From Turnera subulata (taxonomy: Eukaryota; Streptophyta; Magnoliopsida; Malpighiales; Passifloraceae), in the NCBI GenBank assembly GCA_028386065.3, contig JAKUCV010005661.1, positions 37,805 through 101,804 on the forward strand: DNA of 64,000 nt. Reading direction: 5' to 3'. Of this stretch, positions 49,969 through 60,908 are shown in pieces. Both the position numbers and the translations under genes were made by a program. Under the pieces are notes generated by a model. The model was not told the origin of the DNA and ran no database searches. It worked only from the letters and a program-made list of their open reading frames with translations. Every line of letters begins with the position of its first letter. Within the stretch, counting starts at the first letter, position 1.

Positions 49969-50410
49969 TCAAGCCATATTTGTCAACTTCCCTTCTATGA
50001 AACCAATATCATAAGGGTGCACAGGCTTTGGCTTTTTGTGTAGTTCAAGTAATTTGCGTAAAAGATTATCTGATTTAGACTTCCCAATTGAAGAGGACTT
50101 ATATCTTTCTTGCCAGAAGTGTGCCATAACTTCACTAATCCCTTCATCAACTTCACTTTCCAATCCCTTTCAACCTAATAGCAAAGACACAAGAATTTCG
50201 ATCAGTCTAATAGTAGTATTTTTTTTATATAGAACCAAAATTATATTGATAATAATATAGCCCAAGTATTAAAAATGTTAGCAGTATTAAAATAAAATGC
50301 TGTGATATGATCTAAATAATATTTGATAAATGCAAAAACAAATTAACTTGCCTTGTAAGCGTAACCATGCATGCATCATCTCATGTACCAGAGTCCCTGC
50401 AGTTAATACC
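49969..50410 (-). pseudogene. DA1-like peptidase C-terminal remnant
   Basis: Two exons on the minus strand. 50410-50352 encodes VLTAGTLVHEMMHAWLRLQ, with the zinc-peptidase HEMMH motif of the plant DA1/DAR family (LIM-domain ubiquitin-activated peptidases limiting organ growth). 50174-49969 encodes EVDEGISEVMAHFWQERY and continues to HPYDIGFIEG, matching the DA1 C-terminus. The first exon ends in the non-canonical donor AG|GCAAGT. With the acceptor at 50176-50175 and the required phase, the second codon of the last exon is TGA, so the frame is closed just after the peptidase motif. The LIM and UIM parts were not found nearby; a LINE fragment lies directly upstream. I call it a broken gene, although a rescued splice site cannot be excluded. 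Confidence 0.6.
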
Positions 50411-50509
50411 CTGCACAATAATTTGGTTAATGGTATAACACTAATTAAAAGTTGATCTGATGACAAATAAAAATGTTGATATTGTTATATAATCAATGAA
50501 GCTGCTGCG

Positions 50510-51260
50510 TTTGATTCTTTTTTTTTTTTGATAAGACGATGAGAAATTTTGTACTTATCAGCAGCCCCGGCCCACAAAAAATTCCTTTGAATTCTCGAGA
50601 TTTGTTTAGCTACAGAGGCACGAATGTGAAACAACGACAAAAAAATAGAGAGGAAGACTACTTAGCACAGATTTAATCAAAGTAATCCTACCCCGAAGGG
50701 AAAGAAATCTCCCTCTCCAGGAAGCCAATTTCTTGCGAAAGCGATCAATGATGGGACACCACACACTAACTTTCTTCATATTCTGCCCCAATGGAATACC
50801 AAGGTAATTCATAGGAAAACTACCTGAATTACCAAGAAGAAGACCAGACATCTGATCGATTCTGTCCCTTGGAATATTGATTCCAAAAAGAGCACTTTTG
50901 TGGAAATTTATGCAAAGTCCTGATAACACTTTAAAACATCGCAAACACCTTTTTAGATTAAGAAGAGATTCAGAGCAATCAGGGGAGAAAAATAACGTAT
51001 CATCTGCATATTGCAAAATAGAAAATGATGCACTACCAACCTTCACCTCCTGCACCTTTTGTTTAACAATAGCTTGACGAATTAAAGCAGACAAGCCTTC
51101 AGCAGCGATATTAAAGAGAAAAGGGGAGAGAGGATCCCCTTGTTTTAACGCTCTATGCATAGCAAACTCGGTAGATGGTGATCTATTAATAAGAACAGAG
51201 AGTCTTGAAGTTGAAAGGCAACTCCAAATCCATCCGAGAAAGATTATGTCCTTCTATAAA
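50510..51260 (-). mobile_element. LINE (L1-type) reverse-transcriptase fragment, truncated at both ends
   Basis: The minus strand encodes an almost uninterrupted RT segment: LSVLINRSPSTEFAMHRALK, GDPLSPFLFNIAAEGLSALI, the catalytic YADDTLFF, LSGLCINFHKSALFG, YLGIPLG and WRGRFLSLRGRITLIKSVLS. A shift near the end leads to NQISRIQRNFLWAGAADKYK, then an A-run (T-run on the plus strand at 50518-50530). The 5' EN domain and the 3' part of ORF2 are missing. It lies in what would be an intron of the DA1-like gene. Confidence 0.85.
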
Positions 51261-52251
51261 ATATTTCATTTTAAAAATTAAAAATCCTAATGCTTTCTAT
51301 TTTTCTTTCAGCCGCCGACCGACCTTTCCTCTCCTACTATTACACAAAACTAATTAATCAATTACCCAGTAGCAAGAAGACAACCCCATCGCAGTTGAAC
51401 ACCACCATGAACAAATTGAAAGGTTTTGCAGCAATAAAGAACACAGCAGCCGCAAACTGTAAACCACCAATGTATTTAAATGCTTTAAAATTTTAGATCT
51501 TGGGTCTTTAACCAGACATGCGCTTTGTGCTTGTCATTGTTTTTTCAATCATTCACTAGTTCAAATCCTTACCGCATCTAAAACTTCAAGAATAATTGAA
51601 GATAATGACTTCTGCACACCTTGTCTTTAATTTATTATTTTCAATCACAAAAATGATTTTTAGTGGGTCATGAAATCAAGTTAAGTAAAATAGAAGATCA
51701 GATGAAGAGTTAGGAGTTAGACTAGAAAAAAAATTGGTACTTTTGGATTTTCTGGATGTGAAGTAATAAGGAATCCTTATGAAACCATGGTTGCAGAAGT
51801 TGGTGGCTGCGATGGCGGTAGAGACCATCTCTTTTCTCTCTACCTTGAGTCCATCATTTATTTTTATTTATTCATTTTAGTTCTTACTTAGTTTTTGTAA
51901 CGATTTTTAATTTTTAAAATAATATATTTTATAAAAGGACATAATCTTTCAGGATGAGTTGGCTTATTAAAAATAGAAAGTTGATATAACTACTTGGATA
52001 TGACATGGTACTCATTAAGCACCATAGAATTTCTCTATATATGTGTGTGTGATATCTGTCAAAAGTGGAATCTCCACCAATTACAGATACAATCTGTGGA
52101 TCAAATTCAGATCTTGGGACATTTTTTTAGTCAATCATTTTCCTCTTTCAATGCAACTGGAATTATGGGGAAAAACAATGTTTCCTTTCAAGGTCTAACT
52201 CGTCACCTTCCAAATTTGAAGGCTGTATAAAACCAATATATATAAGCATTC
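51261..52251. other. AT-rich DNA without recognised gene
   Basis: Short plus-strand frames at 51290-51496 and 51994-52230 have no familiar motif. I find no DA1 LIM exons here. Confidence 0.5.
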
Positions 52252-52271
52252 AGCTAAACAGAAAATTAACC

Positions 52272-52472
52272 CCGATGGGTTAGATCAACTGGTTGGAGTT
52301 GTTCTAGCTTAACCAAGGGATCTTGAGTTCGAGTCTTGGGAACACAGCACTCTACGGGCTAGTGGCGCCAACCTTTATGGTTCCAATCATGCCATGAGCT
52401 GGATTACTCTGGGCCCGTGGTTATCCCTTAAAGGCGGGTTGGCCCAGGACACCAGTGCAAAAGAAAAAAAAA
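52272..52472 (+). mobile_element. tRNA-derived SINE with perfect 20-bp target duplication
   Basis: Box A-like TTAGATCAACTGGTTGGAG and box B GAGTTCGAGTCTTGG near the 5' end, a body ending GGCCCAGGACACCAGTGC and an A-rich tail. The 20 bp at 52252-52271 are repeated exactly at 52473-52492, directly after the A-tail. Complete and apparently young. A different family from the SINEs at 26 kb. Confidence 0.9.
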
Positions 52473-52742
52473 AGCTAAACAGAAAATTAACCATGCCGAA
52501 TTTTTTTGTTTATGCCGGCCAAAGATGCATTTTATTAATTAAAGAACATATATATAGGCTACATAAATGAAAAAACTCTATAATTAACCACTAAGATAAG
52601 CGATTCTGAAAAAAAAAAAAAACCACTAGGATAAGCACTGGAACAAACTAAAAACTGCAAAAGAGGCTAAGAGCCAAGCATGCGAATTTAAAACAATATA
52701 ACTTTAGATACATAAATAATATATATTAAGATGGAGACAAAC

Positions 52743-53082
52743 CTTTTTGCCACAAACTAAGCAACGATCGGAATTTAATTTCTCTGACTTTGCTGCATTT
52801 GTTTTCCGTTCTATTTTGAGAATTGTCAACCTACAAAATAAAATAATAGAAAAAAGCTAATCATACTATAGCCAAGTATATTCCAATTCCTATAAAAACA
52901 AGTTACAAAGCAATATAATTAACAGAAGGTTGTCTACCTTGATACTTTCTTTTTCATCTTTATTTGAGCCTTGGGTAATGGTTTCACTTGCATCAGGAAG
53001 GAAATCATGATTGGAATCATGCTGGTTTTTCTTTGGCAATCCACTCCCCATCAGAGTCGTCATATTTTGTTCGAATCTGCAC
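52743..53082 (-). pseudogene. Possible two-exon coding remnant upstream of the DA1-like tail
   Basis: Open frames bounded by splice-like sites: 53082-52938 (acceptor TAG, donor GTAGAC; contains HDSNHDFLPDASETITQGSN) and 52830-52743 (acceptor GTAG, donor GTTTGT). Phases join. The protein is hydrophilic and I do not recognise it; it could be an N-terminal part of the DA1-like gene or chance. Confidence 0.25.
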
Positions 53083-53531
53083 CTACCCAAAATTAACAGC
53101 ATTGAATCAAAAGCTATAAATACAAAGACACTTATGATTGAATTGAGCGATTAGGTAAACCTAGCTAGCTAGCTAATTAAATTCTCATGGCTGGAGCATG
53201 AACATGCATATAAGGCTTGATTGATGGAGATGCTAGATCATGGAACGCATACCTACGTCCTTCAACTGTACTGAACCGGTTGATATATTTTCTAACAAAA
53301 AAAAAAACAAAAGAAACGGATGATATACTCTAAAAATTAAATTCCTATAAGACAGTTTCAACGCAATAAAACCACGCACAAAGCAAACAAAACCACACAC
53401 ACAAAGCACTAGGTCTACCACAAAATCTAATCCTTTTATATTAAGATTCTTATCACAACTCAAACTTCTAATAAAATAAATAAAAGTTCAATATCCAACA
53501 ATAACAAAGGTCTCTACCTATTCGCAAATTT

Positions 53532-53622
53532 AGGGTGGTTTATAATATATAATGTATTAAATCGTGAGATCAGACCTTACCTACAGTTGAAAAGAAATAT
53601 TATAGTGGCATCCAAGTCGTCT
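53532..53622. repeat. Dispersed repeat, copy 2 (partner 40907-40996)
   Basis: Shares GTGG.TTATAATATATA, CAGACCTTACCT and AGTTGAAAAGAAATA with copy 1. Followed by a GC-rich stretch (53625-53745) with no convincing frame. Confidence 0.7.
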
Positions 53623-53748
53623 TCAGAGAGGAGCAGGGCGAGGAGGAGGCAGCGGCGGATAGGCGGCGAGGGCGTTGAAGGTTAGGAGTAGGGGCGAGGA
53701 GTGGACGACAGCTAGGAAGTGATGGTGGATGAAGTCGACGGGCTAGGC

Positions 53749-53868
53749 AAAAAAATTGAAATGGTTCCTTTTCTTTTATCATTTTCTTATTTTAAAAAAG
53801 GGGGTTTTAAAAATAAATAAGTAGGATTAGGTAACCAGCTATTGTATATTTATGATCCTAATTGTGTA
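53749..53868. repeat. Flank duplication, copy 1 (partner 57401-57519)
   Basis: AAAAAAATTGAAATGGTTCC to CCTAATTGTGTA is repeated at 57401-57519 with two or three differences. The two copies bracket the solo LTR but are not its target duplication, which is the 5-bp ATTTT, so a tandem duplication predates the insertion. Confidence 0.9.
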
Positions 53869-54013
53869 CTTGGTCCTTAATTATTTGTAGAATTGTTTTT
53901 TGAAAAATCCTACATATTGGTTCTTAATTAATTGTAGTTTTCTTTTTTGCTCCCTCACTCTCAAGCCAAAATATAAATACGAAAGAAATAAAATAATTGT
54001 ACAAAATCATTTT

Positions 54014-57000
54014 TGTAACAGCCCGGGTAAATTTTTAATTTTTACCGGGACTGTAGAAATTGTTTCACCGTGATTTACTGTTGAATTAATCTCGGGTAAT
54101 TAATTCGAGGTAAATCGGTAGTCATTTTTCGAAACCGAGAGTTTTCCCGCGCTCGGGAGTATCTTCCTAACTAACCGAGCCTCGGTTTCCAGCTCCGAGA
54201 CTTGGACGACGTTCAGGAGGATTAATCGGATTTTCCGAGCCCAAGTTGTATTTTTGGACTCGGGACGGGATTTGTCGGAAAGACGGGGGTATTCCTGCGT
54301 CTACGAGAACCCGACACGAGAATCCGGACCGGCCGAATGGCTTGCTCCGAGCCACTCTTCTTCCTTCTTTCCTTCCTCTTCCTCTTTCCCGGCTGCATTT
54401 CTTCTCTTTCCCGGTTTTTCCCCGGCCACGCGGGCCCCACTTTCCTCTCTTCTTTCCTTTCTTTCCTTTCCTTTCTTTTCTCCTTTCTTTTCTTTTCTTC
54501 TCCATTTTTTTCTTTCTACCCAACCGCCGAGCCCGTGAGACACTGACCCTATCCCCACTCCTCTTCTTTCTTTCCTTTCATTTCATTCTTCCTTCTTCTT
54601 CTTTTCCTTCTTTCTTTCTTTCTTTTTTTCTTTTCACCCAGCCGCCTCCACCCGTGACTGGTTGGCCCTCCTCCTTTTCTTTTTATCTTTTCCTTGTTTT
54701 TCTTTCCTCCCCCTCTCAATTATTTCCCTGCACTCCCCTCTCTCTCTTTCTTCCTCAATTCCTCTTCCTCCCCCATCCTCGTCTTCTCTGCCGCCATCAT
54801 CATCTCTCTTCACAACCGTCACCATCGACACCAACCTCCCTCTCCCTCTGCCCCTAGCTCAGCCGTGCGCCACCGAAGCTGCCCCCTCTAGTCACCGCCG
54901 CCGTAGCTGGATTCCTCCCTGCAACCGCCACCACCGTGGACCGCCACCTCTTCCTCTTCCTTCCTGCTCGTATACCGCCGCCGCTGAAGACGCCTCGACG
55001 CCGCCCTTCCTCGCCGCAGGAAAGAAACCCGCAGCCGCGTCCTCTTCTTCCTCCACCTGCAGATCCACATCCTTGCCGTGCCGCCACCCTGCAGCCTCAC
55101 GTCGTGCCACCTGCGGTTGCCTCGGCCTTGCTGTGTTCCTTGCCGTCGGGTCGTCGCGCCGTCAGCCGCCTCGTCGTTGCCTCCTCCTTTGCGCCAACGA
55201 GCCGCCACCTGCTGCCACCCTCACCCTGCACTTCGACCGAACTGTGGTGAGTTGACTCGCCGGTGGCGAGTTGGTGTTAATGATGCCAGAATTTGGGTTA
55301 ATGGGTGGGCTTGAGTGTTTGGCCAGGCCTTGTGCTGGGCTGGGCCGTGGAGCCTGCTCATGGGCTTACGGTTGGCCATTTTCCTACATACAGAATATAT
55401 GTTTGTATGGTTAGAATAAACTAACGAAAATTGATAAGTAATAACCAAGATAATGAATATAAACGTTTGTTCCATATATAATCCGGGAATATAAGATAAA
55501 TATGTGATATACTACATTATGATTAAACATAGATATATGCATAACCGTAAGACATAAGAGGTATATGGGATGTAAATAATATTTATGTTATAACTAAAAG
55601 CAAATTACGGAAATAGATAATTATATGCATACCTATATTTATTTTCAGAAAATATATTTATATGATTAAATCTTCTGGAAAAAGAATACATATGGTATAT
55701 GCTTACCTTAATATATATTTTTGATAAATAATAATTTTCCGGATATATATATATATATATGTTTATATTTAAATTAATTTATGTTACTAGAAAAGAAAAG
55801 AATATAACATGATTTCGAGAATCAAGGTTAAATGACATAAGGAAAGTATTTTCTGAACTATATAATTTGTTAAGTATTCATTATGGTGATACTTTTATCT
55901 TATGGAAAAGAATATTCGATATGGTAAAAAAATAATAATTATTTTCAAGGAAATATTTTCGGAAAAAGAATTAATAACGGTAAAAGATGATAACAAAGGA
56001 TAAGAACCGGGATGGGTTTAATTCACAATTTATGGCATCATAGCATACCGATTATGTGCATTTATGTGAACATGTTGCTTTGCTGTATAGGTTGGACATC
56101 GGGCAGTTTCCCGAGGAGCCAGCGTCGGACCGGTCATTGTTTTCCGAAGTTGAGTAATCGGCCAAGGTGAGGATGGATAAACCTTGATATGTGCCCGTAA
56201 TGCTGTGTGTGCATTATTGTTGCTTGTGTATTTTTACTGTTCGATGGAACTGCTGGAATGAATATTGCTGGTTGATTGATTGCGATGATGTTGTTGTTGT
56301 GAGCTTTGATTGAACTGCTGAGATGTTGATTGCTGGCTGTTTGATTGCTGTGGTTATCATTGATGATGTTAGACTGTGATATTGGATTTGTGATACTGTG
56401 TTGAGAATAATGATGAACTGGACAATGTGGATAATTGAGAAAGGAATAATGAGTATTGGAAATGGAATTGGATTGATATTGAGATGATGATGTAATTGTC
56501 ACTTGAAAAGTAGTGGTACGACTAGATGGTTAGAGACTAGTTCTGTGGTGCCTTGCCAGAGGGTTTGTTGGTTGGGGTGTTGACCCCGGATTTGTGATAT
56601 TGGGATGTTGATCCCGGATTTGAGATATTGGGGTGTTGACCCCGGATTTGAGATATTGGGATGTTGATCCCGGATTTGAGATATGGGGATGTTGATCCCG
56701 GATTGTGGTGGGGCCTGGCATCCAGAATTAGTTAATAACCAGGTACGACCCTAGCTTGTCCAGTGACGGGGCCCGGAAGATAAAATTGGTAATAAAAACT
56801 AATAAGTAATCTTTGGGTCTTGGCTCAGTACTGATTATGATGTGCTTGATATGATTTAGTAGATTTCTCTGTCGTGTTGCTTGTGTTGGTTTCCTCTGTT
56901 GTGTTGTTTGAGTTGTATTCCACTGTTATGCTGTTTGTGATAGTTTCCTTGTGATGTGAGGGTTTGCTTATTGTTGTGATGGTTGCATTACTTTGAAAGT

Positions 57001-57382
57001 ATTATGGTTGAATATATCACTGTTTATCTTTCGTCGGTGAGCGTTTCGGACTCACCCCTCGCCTGCGGGGTTTCATCCCGTAGGATGAGTTGTTTGTTGT
57101 ACAGGCTTGGTGCATTCCCGACAGGCTGCGGCGTTATCCCTTGGACGGGCTTGGATCCATAGGTTGCGTCTGTTACGCATACAGTGTTAGTGAGTCTTTA
57201 AGTCTTCCGCTGTGCATGTCTTCCTTATTGTTGGGCCATTGGGCCGGTTATGTTGTTTACTGTATTGGGCCGTTGGGCCGAGTTATTGTTGTTCACACTG
57301 TATGCTTGGGTTTATTGGGTTGGGTTGTCACAGTTCCGACACGTGTTTACTGTGTACGGTAAATACGGGTCGGGGCGTCTCA
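54014..57382 (+). mobile_element. Gypsy solo LTR, 3.37 kb
   Basis: Begins TGTAACAGCCCGGG and ends GGTCGGGGCGTCTCA, bracketed by the 5-bp duplication ATTTT (54009-54013, 57383-57387). No internal region: a solo LTR left by recombination. Its first 150 bp match 61473-61630 and its last 1.2 kb match 57839-59115. Inside: a long CT-rich tract (54340-54830), a GC-rich stretch (54840-55260), an AT-rich part with an (AT)n tract near 55750, and the hairpin minisatellite at 56574-56703. The long open frames over the CT- and GC-rich parts are composition artefacts. Confidence 0.9.
56574..56703 (+). repeat. Hairpin minisatellite in the solo LTR (5 units)
   Basis: Period about 32 bp. Each unit centres on GGGATGTTGATCCC or GGGGTGTTGACCCC, i.e. 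a 5-bp stem around GTTG, followed by GGATTTGAGATATT. The two variants differ by compensating A-T to G-C changes in the stem. Confidence 0.9.
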
Positions 57383-57519
57383 ATTTTAATCTATTTTTTT
57401 AAAAAAATTGAAATGGTTCCTTTTCTTTTATCATTTTCTTATTTTAAAAAGGGGGTTTTAAAAATAAATAAATAGGATTAGGTAACCAGCTATTGTATAT
57501 TTATGATCCTAATTGTGTA

Positions 57520-57838
57520 TTTTTTTTTTTTTTGAGAATCAAATTAACATTTTCATTTCAAACAGAGTTAGGAGAAGTCCTAACAACTTTTACAAGAATC
57601 AGCAAAGAGCATAACAAGTACTCTGCTATACAAGGAAAAGAAACAATCCAACAATGTCAATTGGCAACAAGCGCCACAAAACATACTAGGGGACAAGAGA
57701 TGAGATACATCATCAGTAGCTATCATGCAAAGGCCAACCAGTGATACCAACTCCCCAGTATTTGCATAAAGACTGCATCTCCAACGAAATGGTTCTAGGC
57801 TTCAAGTGGACTAGACCTTTGAATCTGAGTTTCATGTC
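57520..57838 (-). mobile_element. LINE 3' end fragment
   Basis: Starts with a T-run (57520-57533), i.e. a poly(A) tail on the minus strand. The sequence upstream of the tail on that strand (CTTGTATAGCAGAGTACTTG, then CTTTGCTGATTCTTG) has the look of a plant LINE 3' UTR, and TTTGCATGATAGC may come from the end of ORF2. It interrupts flank copy 2 and abuts the truncated Gypsy LTR. Confidence 0.5.
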
Positions 57839-59115
57839 AGAACAAATTTCGGATATAATACTGTCAGTGTTGCGATTGATGTTGGGTTGTGAATGATTGA
57901 TGCTATGAAACTATTGTTGGATTGGTCTGTCGTATAATTTGAGTTAATAGGAAGTTTGATGACTGTTTGACTGATTTGGATATTGTGTTTGATGTCGATA
58001 GACTGTGTTGTGACTAGTTTGTCGGAATAAACTGTGATATGGATAATTGGGAAAAAGAAAATGGAAATTGGAAGTTGATTTGAGATTTGGTTTTTGGATG
58101 ATGATGACATAATTATCACGTGGTAAGTAGAGGTACGACCGGATGGTTTGAGACTGTTTTGTGGTGGCCATGATCTGGGTTACTTGTGATGGGCATGTTG
58201 ATGCCGGTTTGATTGGGATGTTGATCCCGGATTTGTGATTGGGATGTTGATCCCTGAGATTGTGATTGGGATGTTGATCCCGGATTTGTGATTGGGATGT
58301 TGATCCCTGAGATTGTGATTGGGATGTTGATCCCAGATTTGTGATTGGGATGTTGAACCCTGAGATTGTGATTGGGATGTTGATCCCTGAGATTGTGATT
58401 GGGATATTGATCCCTGAGATTGATATTGGGATGTTGATCCCTGAGATTGATATTGGGATGTTGATCCCTGAGATTTGATATTGGGATGTTGATCCCGGGT
58501 TCTTTTTGATCTGGCACCATAAACAGGTTGATAGCCTGGTACGACCTTAGCTTATCCGTGACGGGACCGGAAAGATAAAAATTGGAAAATGGATTTTTTT
58601 TGATTTAGTCTTAATAGTCCTTGGTACGTTTGGGTCGAGTCTCTGGATTTGGTCTGTCTTGTACGGTTTTGTCTTTGGTATGATTGTGACTATTGTCTGT
58701 ATTTCTTTTTTTTTGAGGTATTATAGTTGCTTGCATATCTCTGTTTATCCTTGGTTGGTGAGCACTTCGGACTCACCCCTCACCTGCGGGCTTTCATCCC
58801 GTAGGATGAGTTATTTATTGTACAGGTTTGATGCATTCCAGACAGGCTGAGGCGTTATCCCTTGGACAGGGCTTGGATCCATAGTTTGCATCAGTGTCGC
58901 ATACAGTGTTTAGTGAGTTGTTAAGTCTTCCGCCGTGCATTATTTTGTTATTATTGGGCCATTGGGCCGATAATGTTATTACTGACGTTATTATTTTTGG
59001 GCTATTGAGCCCGTGTTACTGTTGTATACACTGTATGCTGGGTTCATTTTGGTTGGGTCATCACAGTTTCGGCACGTGTTTACTGTGTACGGTAAATACG
59101 GGTCGGGGCGTTTCA
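57839..59115 (+). repeat. Gypsy 5' LTR, 5'-truncated
   Basis: The last 1.28 kb of an LTR related to 54014-57382, ending GGTCGGGGCGTTTCA and followed by the primer site TGGTAGCGGAGC (59119-59130). The first two thirds are missing, cut off at the LINE fragment. Carries its own hairpin minisatellite (58215-58496). Confidence 0.85.
58215..58496 (+). repeat. Hairpin minisatellite in the truncated LTR (11 units)
   Basis: Eleven units of 26-28 bp around GGGATGTTGATCCC. Unlike the solo LTR, most units continue with TGAGATTGTGATT. One unit has GGGATGTTGAACCC (stem broken) and one has an ATTG loop. Confidence 0.9.
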
Positions 59116-59393
59116 TTTTGGTAGCGGAGCGGGCGTTAGGTCTTGTTGGGAAGTCTTTGTCTGTTTGTTGTCTTGTTTGCATAGTTCGCTCCATTGTTTA
59201 TTATTTTATATCATTTTAGTTAAGTGCATTTTGGATCCAATCAAGGGACGCCAGCTGTCGCAGAACATACACATATGAGGTAAATGATGCCATAATAAGC
59301 GAAAATACAAATATTATTAATATTGCTAATATCGAAAGTACAAAGGGAAATATTACATTGATATTTGATATTTTATAAAAAATAAAAATACAT

Positions 59394-60077
59394 TTAACAA
59401 TTCGGAACGACGTTGACACGGAAACTGTTTGGGTCGCTGTTGATGTTGACCGTGACTTTGTCGCTCTACGAGAACCACATGCCGCCCATGTCGTTCTGGC
59501 CAGGAATCTCGAACCGGTTTGCCTGAGGGAACCGGAGAGGGATGAGGCCGTGATCGTCTTGAGGTTGCCACTGGGTCTCCGTCAGGAGAACCATATTTGG
59601 CTTGTACTAGTTCTTCAAGTCCCTCAGGGTACGCGAGAACTCCTGGGCACGCCTTGCAACTCCTCTGCAGTTCCACACCAGTAGTCGTGCCTTTGGCTAG
59701 GTTGGAGGTAGCCGAGTCATTCTGGGCATGCTCTGAGCCGTCATCAAGAGCTGGTAGTAGGCACCTTGCTCCACAGTTTGGCAAGTGGACTCCAGGTTGA
59801 ACTCCTGTAGCCTTTCGGAGATGAAGAACATCACTGAGTTTGCCGATCCGTAGAAGGATGTCCTCAGAGTGCCGTGATCCTCTAGGAAGAACACCTCTTC
59901 CATTTGAGTGACGAAGAATCTCGAGGAGTAGAGTTCGTCGACGAAGACCAGTCGCGGCATCCTACCGAGCTCGTTCGGTAGTTCTTCAGCGCGCTCGTTG
60001 ACCATGCTATATGCCAGACGGTTCCTTCTGCCTAGGTTGGCACCTTCGACGAAGAAGACGGATGAGGGAGCAGGCAT
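59394..60077 (-). pseudogene. Second copy of the antisense unknown-plus-EEP-like ORF, three nonsense codons
   Basis: Same protein family as 24006-24707, roughly 70% identical by eye. The conserved start is the ATG at 60077 (MPAPSSVFFVEGANLG); the frame runs open through the N-terminal domain and then has TAG where the other copy has Trp (after RLPPT), TAG for Gln in the LRDLKN-YKPN stretch and TAG for Trp after GGMWFS, before ending FRVNVVPNC. A longer open frame back to 60251 is upstream of the TATA box and is probably not translated. Codon use is GC-rich, unlike the AT-rich copy in Copia-1. All three stops are TAG and each is one C-to-T or G-to-A change away from the other copy's codon, as expected from methylation-driven decay. 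Confidence 0.75.
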
Positions 60078-60206
60078 CGTGTTTGGACGAGTGGGTATTT
60101 TGTTTTGAACGTTGTGGTTTTGTTTTCTGAGTGTGGTGTTTTCTTTTGCCTGAGCGTTTTGTTTGTTTTTAAACGCTTTTGATGATTTACACATCACCGC
60201 TCCTTC

Positions 60207-60213
60207 TTTTATA
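60207..60213 (-). promoter_or_regulatory. TATA box of the antisense EEP-like ORF in the Gypsy element
   Basis: TATAAAA on the minus strand followed by GAAGGAGCGG, 130 bases before the ATG at 60077; similar in sequence to the 23975 site. Confidence 0.6.
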
Positions 60214-60908
60214 CTCTTATGGGGAGCGTGATTACCGTTTTTGATTTTCAAGATTTTGCTTTTAGAATGTTACCGTTGCTTTATTTAATGCTTTGTTACT
60301 TTACGCGTTTTTCGGACCCATGCCAGAGTTTTTCAGCCTTTTCCTAACTCATGATTTTCTCTCGCTCTCGCTACTTTGTCATTTCTTTTCATGGTTTTAC
60401 TATACTTTTCTTGCATCTTTTATCACATGCATCCGTGACCGTTGAGGCTAGACGGATGGGACCACACCTCGAGTAGAGTGCATGTGCGACGAGTTTACAG
60501 CTGTTCGGACATCGTGGAGAGATACGAGATGAGACAGACGTTTTGGCTCACACGGAATTTGTGGACAAGTGGGTAACGTGTCTTTCGAGGGACACAGGAC
60601 GTGCTCGTGATCGTCACCGTTAGCTGCGTATGTCACGTTTCTCGGGATCGAGGATGGTTACGATCGATCTAGAGCGCCGAGCATGAAAATATATTTTGTT
60701 TTAATTCCTTTTGTTTTGATTTTGTTAACGAATTTTATTTTTAATTTCTTTATATTTGAATTAATACACTTATGGTTGATTTTTGTTTTGTTTTGAGATG
60801 TTTTATTTTTTCTATTTAACATAAGACTTTGTAATATAAGAATTTTGATTTAAAAAGAAAATTTATTTTATTTATTTTATAAAGGTTTACAACAGAAGGA
60901 GGAGTACT

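Noticed and set aside
50036..50260. Plus-strand frame over the DA1-like tail
   Set aside because: Shadow of the minus-strand exon with the DA1 C-terminal motif.
54246..55255. Several overlapping long frames on both strands in the solo LTR
   Set aside because: They follow a CT-rich and a GC-rich tract; Phe/Ser/Pro/Leu or Arg/Lys/Glu runs with no domain, and they are not kept in the matching 3' LTR.
58116..58520. 134-codon minus-strand frame with a repeated INIPI-type motif
   Set aside because: It is the translation of the hairpin minisatellite, whose unit length happens to keep a frame.
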